Below, one piece after another: positions 54,442-61,603 of a DNA stretch of 64,000 nucleotides. Below the pieces are notes generated by a model. That model ran no database searches. It was not told where the DNA came from and was given only the letters and a program-made list of their open reading frames with translations. The translations under genes were made by a program, and so were the position numbers. The DNA is from Planctomycetota bacterium (GTDB lineage: Bacteria > Planctomycetota > UBA1135): positions 124,001 through 188,000 of the forward strand of contig JAJFFC010000005.1 of NCBI GenBank assembly GCA_021776795.1, in the 5' to 3' direction. Each line of letters starts with the position of its first letter. The stretch's first letter is position 1.

Positions 54442-55842
54442 TCAAAGTTGTATGCAGATATTGCGGTCTTGCGAGTAGAACTCAAGCGCATAGCGCCCGC
54501 CTTCTCGCCCCAAACCGCTTTGCTTCATGCCGCCAAAGGGCACGCGGTAGTCTCGTTTATTCCAGGTATTAATCCAGACCATTCCTGATTCGAGCGCAGC
54601 CGCAAGGCGATGGGCGCGAGTCAAATTTTGAGTCCAAACCGATGCCCCTAATCCATAGGGCACATGATTGGCCATGGCCAGTGCTTCGTCCTCATGGTCA
54701 AAGGGGTGCACAGTCACGACGGGACCGAAGATTTCTTCGGTGGCGGTGCGGCAAGAAATCGGCAAGTCGGTAATCACGGTTGGGGCGAAGTAAGCCCCTG
54801 CAGGAGGACCAACCGGCCCTCCACCGCACAGAATGGTGCCGCCTTCCTCCTTGGCTAAAGCCATATAGGAAGTCACTTTGTCGCGATGATCAGCGGAAAC
54901 CAAAGAACCCATGGTTTCGCCAGGAGTCCAGTCGCCAGCTTCAGCCTCTTGCACTAAGCGATCAACCACTTCGTCATAGCAAGAACGTTCGACCAGAAGT
55001 CGCGAGCCGCAAAGGCAAATCTGCCCGGTATTCAGGAAGGCGGCACGGGCTACCCCCGGAACGGCGACATCTAAATCCGCATCGGCAAACAAGAGGCTTG
55101 GGTTCTTGCCACCGAGTTCGAGGCTGACCTTCTTAAGCAAAGGCGAAGCCTGGCCCGCAATGTGCTTTCCAGTGGCGGTACTTCCGGTGAAGCTAATCGC
55201 CTTGACGCGGGGATCGGTGCACAAGGATTCTCCGACGTCTGCACCCAGTCCATGAACCACATTAAGCAGACCTGCTGGAGCTCCCACCTTGGTAAAAGCT
55301 GCGGCCATCATCGTTGCGGTGCTTGGGGTCACTTCACTGGGTTTAGCCACCACGGCGTTCCCCATCGCAATCGCTGGCGCCAATTTCCAGGTGAACAAGT
55401 GCAGCGGGAAGTTCCACGGCGTAATCGTGACCACGGTGCCTAGCGCTTGGCGCAATGTGTAGTTCAAGCCATCTTCCATTTGATGGCAGGCCGTTTCCTC
55501 GCGTTGGACCGCTGCGGCGAAGAAGCGCAAGTTGTCTAGGGAACGAGGGACATCGACCTGCAGGCATGCTTGCAAAGTCTTGCCACTATCCCGCGCTTCT
55601 GCCTCGGCAAACTCTTCAATGCGCCCCTCGACTTCGTCGGCGAGGGCGTGTAACAGTTGCACGCGGTCTGCCACGGCAAGCTTGGGCGCAGCTTCTGCCG
55701 CGGCCAACGCTGCATCGACATCGGCCGCGGTGCCCTGAGCAATGCCACCAATACGCTGACCCGTTTTCGGATCCACGTTATCGAGGTATTGCGCCGAGGC
55801 CGGGGCATATGCCTTGCCGGCAATCCAATGGTCCAAGTTCAT
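54442..55842 (-). CDS. Aldehyde dehydrogenase, 2-aminomuconate-6-semialdehyde dehydrogenase type
   Basis: The 466-residue protein has catalytic Cys276 (NTGQICLCGSR), Glu242 (LELGGKNP) and Asn144 (TPWNFPLH). The CLCxSR context and the later VPFGGMKQSGLGREGG resemble ALDH8A1/AmnC enzymes that oxidise 2-aminomuconate semialdehyde. It uses NAD by family precedent. It lies 13 nt upstream of the AmnB-like gene in the same operon, where it would act on the ring-cleavage product. The exact aldehyde is not proven. Confidence 0.9.
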   Translation of the reverse strand: MNLDHWIAGKAYAPASAQYLDNVDPKTGQRIGGIAQGTAADVDAALAAAEAAPKLAVADRVQLLHALADEVEGRIEEFAEAEARDSGKTLQACLQVDVPRSLDNLRFFAAAVQREETACHQMEDGLNYTLRQALGTVVTITPWNFPLHLFTWKLAPAIAMGNAVVAKPSEVTPSTATMMAAAFTKVGAPAGLLNVVHGLGADVGESLCTDPRVKAISFTGSTATGKHIAGQASPLLKKVSLELGGKNPSLLFADADLDVAVPGVARAAFLNTGQICLCGSRLLVERSCYDEVVDRLVQEAEAGDWTPGETMGSLVSADHRDKVTSYMALAKEEGGTILCGGGPVGPPAGAYFAPTVITDLPISCRTATEEIFGPVVTVHPFDHEDEALAMANHVPYGLGASVWTQNLTRAHRLAAALESGMVWINTWNKRDYRVPFGGMKQSGLGREGGRYALEFYSQDRNICIQL

Positions 55843-55851
55843 GTCAGCAGT

Positions 55852-56958
55852 TTAGAGGTAAGGCGTGATGTCGAAGTCGTAGCGTTCGCGGTCTGGGTCC
55901 CATTCATCCCAGGTAGGCACCTTCTCGAGCTGCTCGAGATAGCGCGGCGGGACCACTCCTGGCACCAAGAATGCCTTTTGCCGATGCATGGCATAAGGAT
56001 TCCTCAGCGAAATCCCCAAAGGTGCCAAAACTGCCCGCGCGATGTACCAGCAGGCCTGCGGATTCCAACCATGAGCAATCTTCACCACTAGGCCTAAGCC
56101 TTGCGGGTAGTCCTCGTGGGAGATCGCCAATCCAAGCAGGCCGTCGGCGCCTTCTTTAGCCAAAATCGTACCCTGGCCGGACTTGAGGATCGTGGAATCG
56201 AGACGGTTGAAGCCACCAATCAGGTCTGGGTGGCGCTGCATCGATTCCCAAATCCAATCTTCGTCTTTGCTGCGCGCGAGACCGGCGTAAAGTTGCGCCA
56301 ATTCTGAAACCGTGTTGCTCAAGGTAGGCAAACCGCAGCCATCGCGCGCCACGCGCAAAGGCTTCCAGTCTTGGCCAAGGAAGCGACGCACCTGCGCTAG
56401 GTAGCCAGCAAAGAAGGGGTGCTGCGGCAACATATAGCCGACTGCTTCCCAGTTCTTGAGCTGGCATCCGCGCAAGATTGCTGCATGCTCTCCACTGCAG
56501 GTGTGAAACCAACGCCGCGGCCGACGCACCTGGCGACCAAACTGCACCAAGGGCACATCGAGCGGGGTTTGCATCAGGCCGTGGTCTTCTACGGCAAGCA
56601 AAGACTGTGCCGCGGCAACATGCGAAGCGTCGCCATTATGCGAAGCGACAGCAATCGCCTTTTGTTTCCAATCCAAATCGCCATCGAGCTCTTTGGTGAA
56701 GACCTTCATCATTAAGGGCTTCATCATGGAGCGGCCATAGCACAGGACGTTGCCGCCGAAACTATGGAAGACCTCGTCGCCGTGAGCCCAAGCGACCGCA
56801 CCGTGAATGGTCGTTTCGGAAACTCCAGCACGACGAAAGTCCACTAAGGGCTCCCATTCGACGTCGCGACCGGTGGGAATGCCTGGTTCCTGTTCACCAA
56901 AGGGCGAGCGCGGATACATGGCATCGCGCGGACGCAGGGGGTTTTCGGATTGGCTCAT
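55852..56958 (-). CDS. Asparaginase II family hydrolase with altered CSGKH motif
   Basis: The 368-residue protein matches the asparaginase-II (Rhizobium etli type) family: YGRSMMKPLMM with the Ser77-x-x-Lys80 pair, VASHNGDASH, HTCSGEHAAI and RDGCGLPTLSN, then ILAKEGADGLLG. In this family the usual segment is CSGKH; here the lysine is Glu157, while Cys154 and Cys208 remain. Those residues are reported to form the zinc site in the R. etli enzyme, so this change should alter metal binding. The operon suggests an amide or other hydrolysis in tryptophan catabolism and not asparagine use. Its start overlaps the monooxygenase stop. Confidence 0.75.
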   Translation of the reverse strand: MSQSENPLRPRDAMYPRSPFGEQEPGIPTGRDVEWEPLVDFRRAGVSETTIHGAVAWAHGDEVFHSFGGNVLCYGRSMMKPLMMKVFTKELDGDLDWKQKAIAVASHNGDASHVAAAQSLLAVEDHGLMQTPLDVPLVQFGRQVRRPRRWFHTCSGEHAAILRGCQLKNWEAVGYMLPQHPFFAGYLAQVRRFLGQDWKPLRVARDGCGLPTLSNTVSELAQLYAGLARSKDEDWIWESMQRHPDLIGGFNRLDSTILKSGQGTILAKEGADGLLGLAISHEDYPQGLGLVVKIAHGWNPQACWYIARAVLAPLGISLRNPYAMHRQKAFLVPGVVPPRYLEQLEKVPTWDEWDPDRERYDFDITPYL

Positions 56959-58193
56959 GCGCGCGCTCCATCGAGCAAGGGCACGACTTGTTCCTGGAAG
57001 GCCTTCATATCGCGCATGATGCGCGCCGAATCATGGCGGTAGAAATCGAACCAAAGCATGAGGCAATCGTCTTGGTGGAAGCGCTCCTGCAGTTGTTTGG
57101 CGACTTCTTCTGGGTCACCGACTAGGGCATTCTCGGTAGCACCTTCGACCTTCTTCGGGTCGAGAGTTCCTTCTAGTGCATGCCAGTACTCCGAGAGTGC
57201 GGCTTGCGCCTCTTCCCGTGCAGCAGCCTGACGCTGCTCCTGGCTCAAGCCCTCCTCGGCATTGAGGAAAACCATGACCGTGCGCGGCATATTCGCACGC
57301 CCCCAAGCTCCCCCATCTGGGTGATAAGCCGCAGCTAATCGCTGATGCGTATTCTCAATCACCTCTTCACTGGTAATCGAAAGGTTGAACACCTTGACCG
57401 GAGCAATCTGGTTCAACTCTTCTTGCAATTTCGGGTCGTGCGAACCAAGAATTAAGTCCATCAATTCTCGACGCCAGGCCTGAGGAACCACCTTAATCTC
57501 TTCAAAGTCCCAGCGCTTGGCAATAGTCATCACTTCCGGAGCTTCGGTGCCATGGGTTTGGACCCAGGCTTGGCACACGCGCTCCCAGTCTTCGTCGCTG
57601 CGAAAATTGGCGCGCGATAGCGTGGTTTCGGGTGTGTCCTCGCTCGACAACACCTCGCCGTTGAGCAGGCGTAGGAATATGTGACAAGCTTCGCGGAAAA
57701 GTTGACCTTTATACGCAGGCCAGGCTGCAGCTTCGACGGCATCGCGCGCGTCAATGCCATAAGCGCGGTTCATGAAGTCAAAACGGCCTGCAGAGAAACC
57801 AATGCGCAACCGCCGCGTTTCTTCTGCGTGCAATCCATGCCATGAGGCAAAGGCCGCGGTTCGCTCAGCAGCGGCAATGGGTCCGCCGTTGCACAAGATG
57901 TTCATCACCGCGGAGCCAACTTCAATCTGCTTGGTCCGAGCAAAAACCTGCTGAGCCAACTGAAAGATGTCATTGTTGAGGCCGATTTCACCCTGGAAAT
58001 GCTGCACCACCGGGCGGCGATTGCGCTTCTGCACTTCGGTGGACAGATGCGATTCCGCAACCCAAGCGCAGCCGTAACCGAGAGTATCGGCAGCCTCGAC
58101 CTGCTCTAGGAACTGCCGCAGCATGGTGGCTTCGTCTGGGCAGTAGCCAGCCACAGGGGTTTGGCAGATGGAGAAGAAGACGTCGAAGTCCAT
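56955..58193 (-). CDS. LLM-class (luciferase-like) flavin-dependent oxygenase
   Basis: The 412-residue protein has the luciferase-like TIM barrel. Near the start are MDFDVFFSICQTP and GYGCAWVAESHLSTEVQ. IEVGSAVMNILCNGGPIAAAERTA follows, and then LRIGFSAGRFDFMNRAYGID, which are flavin/substrate loops of the family. The last part, NALVGDPEEVAKQLQERF, is the typical C-terminal element. It is long for the family because of an insertion at about residues 190-260. Such enzymes need reduced flavin from a reductase, none of which is adjacent. In this operon it is the best candidate for the missing ring hydroxylase. Confidence 0.82.
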   Translation of the reverse strand: MDFDVFFSICQTPVAGYCPDEATMLRQFLEQVEAADTLGYGCAWVAESHLSTEVQKRNRRPVVQHFQGEIGLNNDIFQLAQQVFARTKQIEVGSAVMNILCNGGPIAAAERTAAFASWHGLHAEETRRLRIGFSAGRFDFMNRAYGIDARDAVEAAAWPAYKGQLFREACHIFLRLLNGEVLSSEDTPETTLSRANFRSDEDWERVCQAWVQTHGTEAPEVMTIAKRWDFEEIKVVPQAWRRELMDLILGSHDPKLQEELNQIAPVKVFNLSITSEEVIENTHQRLAAAYHPDGGAWGRANMPRTVMVFLNAEEGLSQEQRQAAAREEAQAALSEYWHALEGTLDPKKVEGATENALVGDPEEVAKQLQERFHQDDCLMLWFDFYRHDSARIMRDMKAFQEQVVPLLDGARA

Positions 58194-58209
58194 GTCAAGA
58201 GGCAGGATA

Positions 58210-59451
58210 TCAGTGCCGCGGCACCCGCTTCACGCTCCAGGTCGACCAAGCCGCAAGTAACCACAACAAGCTCGTTGGCAAAAAGCTCCACAACCCGGCA
58301 CCGACGGCGAGCCCGGTTGGGAATAAGGCGAAGGGGAGATACCAAAATAGAGTGGCCAATCCGGATAAACGCAGAATCAGGAAAAAGAAAATGCCAATGG
58401 GAGTGGCGGCGCCCAGAAAAAGAGAGGCGATCACAAACCCAGGGGCGGCGGCACTTGCAAGCCAAGCCCGCCAGTCCAGGTCCAGACCAACTCCCAGCAA
58501 GGGAATGGTGGCCAGACTTCCCGCCAGGGCAAAGATTCCCCAAAAACACCGCCGATGATCTGCGGTCATGGCCATGCGCCCATCCTTTTGCGCAAAGAGA
58601 AGGAGTTCCGACAGAAGCCAGGCAAACACGATCAGTGCACCGAGCAACAGGAGCGCCGAGAGCGCCCAAGTCAGGACCACAGGCTTGATCATCATCGTGA
58701 TCGCTAGCGCAAAAACCACCATGACTCCGGTCAAGGGGTCGCGAAAGAATCTCAGCAGACGCGGGCGAATGCGATGAACCCAACCATAAAAGGGGTTGTG
58801 GCTGCGCATGGCTTCTAAGTAGCCTTGCCTGGCTTCCTCACTTTGCGGATCGCGACACAGGGCTTCGCGGAAGTGTTCTTTGGAAGCTTGATTCCCCCCG
58901 TCAGTCAAGGCTACGCGCGCAGCCAAATGGAGAGCTTCTGGATTTTCCGGCCATTGCTCCAGGATTTTTTTGGAAAGTTCCTTTGCATGCTGATGTTCTC
59001 CTCGGTTCGCCAAGAATTCGGCGTAGCGAGACATCGCAGAAAAATCTTCGGGAGCTCGCCGCAGGGCTTCCTTCAGCCACTCTTCCTGGCCGTCAGGATT
59101 CCCCATTTCGCGTTCGTATTCGGCCTGCATGCCAGCCACAAAGGAATCCTCATGGCTTTCCCGGTGCAACAAGTCGATGGAGTTTTTTGCCTCAGCCATA
59201 CGTCCACTAAAAAGGGCGATTTGTGCTCGCGCACAGTGCAATGGAATGGAATCTGCGCTTGTCGCTAGCCCATCATCAATCACTTGCCAAGCATCATCCG
59301 GCCGAAATTGATGGTGCAGACAAAGGCTCAACATGGCAATGGCCTCGGCGTTGTTTGGTTCTTGAGCCAGCGCACTATGCGCGGCCTCCATGGCCAGCGC
59401 CCACTCCCCCTGCTCGAAGCGCAGGCACGCCAATTTCATATGGGCGCTCAT
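58210..59451 (-). CDS. TPR protein with polytopic membrane C-terminus
   Basis: The 413-residue protein has about six tetratricopeptide-like repeats at residues 1-215, for example ALAQEPNNAEAIAMLSLCLH and ALRRAPEDFSAMSRYAEFLA. Then come about six membrane helices to the end (GVMVVFALAITMMIKPVVLT, then SLATIPLLGVGLDLDW). It lies in the middle of the catabolic operon with gaps of 9 and 16 nt. Its role there is not obvious; it may gather the enzymes at the membrane. Confidence 0.78.
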   Translation of the reverse strand: MSAHMKLACLRFEQGEWALAMEAAHSALAQEPNNAEAIAMLSLCLHHQFRPDDAWQVIDDGLATSADSIPLHCARAQIALFSGRMAEAKNSIDLLHRESHEDSFVAGMQAEYEREMGNPDGQEEWLKEALRRAPEDFSAMSRYAEFLANRGEHQHAKELSKKILEQWPENPEALHLAARVALTDGGNQASKEHFREALCRDPQSEEARQGYLEAMRSHNPFYGWVHRIRPRLLRFFRDPLTGVMVVFALAITMMIKPVVLTWALSALLLLGALIVFAWLLSELLLFAQKDGRMAMTADHRRCFWGIFALAGSLATIPLLGVGLDLDWRAWLASAAAPGFVIASLFLGAATPIGIFFFLILRLSGLATLFWYLPFALFPTGLAVGAGLWSFLPTSLLWLLAAWSTWSVKRVPRH

Positions 59452-59460
59452 GCCCTTACC

Positions 59461-60252
59461 TTAAATGCCGTTTAGACGTCCGCCATCTACGGCAATCGAC
59501 TGACCACGCACATAACCACCTGCAGGGGAAGCCAAGAATGCGGCCAAGGCTGCGAGTTCGCGCGGGTCACCAAGGCGCCCCTCGGGCACCGTCGCCAACC
59601 ACGCTTCCTCGACGGCATCGGGAGACTTGTCTTGGCGCGAGGCCACCGTTTCCTTGAGCGAACGCAGACGGTCGGTCGCGGTAAAGCCTGGCAGCAAGTT
59701 ATTGATGGTGATACCCACCGCAAGCTCTTTGCTCAAGGTCTTCGCCCAAGAAGCCACAGCCCCGCGCACCGTATTCGATACGCCGAGTCCGGCGATGGGT
59801 TCTTTTACCGAAGTACTGATGACATTGAGAATGCGACCATAACCAGCGCGCTGCATGCCAGGGACAAAGGTCTTCACCAAAAAATGCGCCGCGAATAGGT
59901 GACGACGCAGGGGGGACAGAAAGTCTTCGTCCTCGGCCTCAAGAATCGGACCTCCGGGAGGCCCACCGCTGTTGTTGACCAAGATGAGTGGCGCACCACC
60001 AAGGTCTTGAACGCGGTTCGCCGTGCGCGTGAGGGCTTCGCGATCTTCCAAATCGACCGAGTAAACATCGGCCTGGGGTGAACCTGCGGCTCGGCATTGG
60101 GTGGCGACATCTTCGAGGGCATCGGTCGAGCGAGCTAGCAAGGAAACACTCGCCCCTTGTGCGGCCATCGCCAGGGCGATTTCGCGCCCAAGCCCGGAAG
60201 ATGCGCCACAAATCAGCGCGTGTCGTTCTTCTAAGGAGGTGGAAAGACTCAT
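59461..60252 (-). CDS. Short-chain dehydrogenase/reductase with atypical active site
   Basis: The 263-residue product starts at the ATG at 60252, in ATGA overlap with the dioxygenase stop. A TTG nine nt upstream is less likely. The Rossmann motif is GASSGLG (residues 17-23) and the NNSG box reads VNNSGGPP. The catalytic serine is in NVISTSVKEP, but the YxxxK motif is replaced by SNTVR at about residues 159-163. This occurs in a known atypical SDR subgroup with uncertain chemistry. The operon suggests a role on a kynurenine-pathway intermediate. Confidence 0.82.
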   Translation of the reverse strand: MSLSTSLEERHALICGASSGLGREIALAMAAQGASVSLLARSTDALEDVATQCRAAGSPQADVYSVDLEDREALTRTANRVQDLGGAPLILVNNSGGPPGGPILEAEDEDFLSPLRRHLFAAHFLVKTFVPGMQRAGYGRILNVISTSVKEPIAGLGVSNTVRGAVASWAKTLSKELAVGITINNLLPGFTATDRLRSLKETVASRQDKSPDAVEEAWLATVPEGRLGDPRELAALAAFLASPAGGYVRGQSIAVDGGRLNGI

Positions 60253-61088
60253 GTTTGCCAATCGGCGTTACGAACTTCCCACAACTCGGGGAAGAAGCGC
60301 AGTTTCAATCGAGATTCGAGGAATTCGCCTCCTTTGGAGCCGCCTGTCCCCTTCTTGCCGCCAATCGTGCGCGTCACCATCAAAATATGTACCGCACGCC
60401 ATTTCGCCCACAAGGTATCCAAGTCTAACAAGGCTTCGCAGCTCAAAAGCCAGTGGTAGTTCTCCTTGGGATCTTGGTAAAGATTGCGGAAGACTTCGAC
60501 GAGGTCGTCGTTGAGCTCATGCCCAGTGGCGACATCGCGCTGGAGCACCTTTTCCGGAACGGCGTAGCCATCCTTGGCCATCGCGCGTAAGAAGATGTCG
60601 TAGACGCTCGGGGATTGGAAACGCTTCTGCAGGCGCTCCAGCTCTTCCGGGCGACCTTCAAAAAACTGGAAGAACCAGGGGTCGCGTAATCCGCAAACAA
60701 ATTCTACCTCACGGAATTGCACGGATTGGAATCCGCTGCCGGTGCCGAGGGCTTCGCGGAAGCCAGCAAACTCCTCCGGGGTCAGCGTACTCAGCAACTG
60801 AATCTGCTGGCACAAGCACTCCATAATGCAGGTGATGCGCTTGAGCACTTTCAGCGTGCGCGAGACATGGCCCGCCGTGAGGTAAGCCATCAGCAAGTCG
60901 ACTTCATGCAGAACCTCTTTGAACCAAAGCTCGAAGCTTTGGTGAATGACGATGAAAAACATCTCATCGTGGTGCGGAGGCCGACTCTGCAGAACTTGCA
61001 GATTGGTCAACTCGGGGACTTTGAGATAGCTGTTGTAGTTCAGCTCCTCTATCCGCAAACGGTCATAATCGGATGCCTTGGGGTCCAT
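60249..61088 (-). CDS. kynA: Tryptophan 2,3-dioxygenase
   Basis: The 279-residue protein is of normal length for TDO. It has LNYNSYLKVPELTNLQVLQ, HHDEMFFIVIHQSFELWFKE (active-site His49 and Phe45), GTGSGFQSVQFREVE and WRAVHILMVTRTIGGKKGTGG (haem-ligand His234, Thr248). It opens the indole ring of L-tryptophan to N-formylkynurenine using O2 and haem. It is the first gene of the ten-gene operon; the promoter should lie in the 101 bp before the EVE gene. Confidence 0.95.
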   Translation of the reverse strand: MDPKASDYDRLRIEELNYNSYLKVPELTNLQVLQSRPPHHDEMFFIVIHQSFELWFKEVLHEVDLLMAYLTAGHVSRTLKVLKRITCIMECLCQQIQLLSTLTPEEFAGFREALGTGSGFQSVQFREVEFVCGLRDPWFFQFFEGRPEELERLQKRFQSPSVYDIFLRAMAKDGYAVPEKVLQRDVATGHELNDDLVEVFRNLYQDPKENYHWLLSCEALLDLDTLWAKWRAVHILMVTRTIGGKKGTGGSKGGEFLESRLKLRFFPELWEVRNADWQT

Positions 61089-61189
61089 GACCGCCCAGGA
61101 TACCGGAGCGAGAGGTCTGTTTTTCCCTTAGAGCTGGCTGGCCTGCCCTTTCGCTCCTCGCGGCACTTACGCCCGGATAGAATTTGCGA
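61089..61189. promoter_or_regulatory. Divergent intergenic region
   Basis: These 101 bp lie between the tryptophan operon (minus) and the EVE-RlmI pair (plus) and should hold both promoters. A TAGAAT stretch at about 61178-61183 precedes the EVE start by 6 nt, so it could be a -10 box only for a leaderless transcript. No operator repeat is evident. Confidence 0.3.
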
Positions 61190-61603
61190 ATGGCGTATTG
61201 GCTGGTCAAAGAAGAAGCTTCGAAATACCAATTCGAGCAGTTTCTGCAGGATGGAAGCACCTGCTGGGACCTGGTCCGCAACTACCAGGCGCGCAACAAC
61301 CTGCGCCTCATGAAAAAGGGTGACCAAGTCGTGTTCTACCATTCGGGCAAGCTCAAAACCGCCATGGGCACAGCAGAAGTCACCCGAGAGGCCTACCCTG
61401 ACCCTTCCGCCAAGGAAGGCGATTGGTCGGCCGTGGACCTTGCCGTGCGCCAGGCCTACGCCGAACCAGTACCCCTCGCTAAGGTCCGCGAAGACGAGAT
61501 TCTTCGCGAATGTGCCTTGGTCAAACAAACACGTCTTTCCGTCATGCCTCTCACCGCGGCCCAGTTCCGGCGCTTCGGAAAATTAGGCAAAGGCAACGCA
61601 TGA
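61190..61603 (+). CDS. EVE-domain protein
   Basis: The 137-residue product starts at the ATG at 61190 (MAYWLVKEEASKYQFEQFLQ). It has CWDLVRNYQARNNLRLMKKG and VVFYHSGKLKTAMGTAEVT, the EVE (PUA-like) core that binds modified nucleotides. Its stop overlaps the RlmI-like start (ATGA). Some EVE proteins act with restriction or RNA-modification systems; here the neighbour suggests RNA. Confidence 0.9.
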   Translation: MAYWLVKEEASKYQFEQFLQDGSTCWDLVRNYQARNNLRLMKKGDQVVFYHSGKLKTAMGTAEVTREAYPDPSAKEGDWSAVDLAVRQAYAEPVPLAKVREDEILRECALVKQTRLSVMPLTAAQFRRFGKLGKGNA

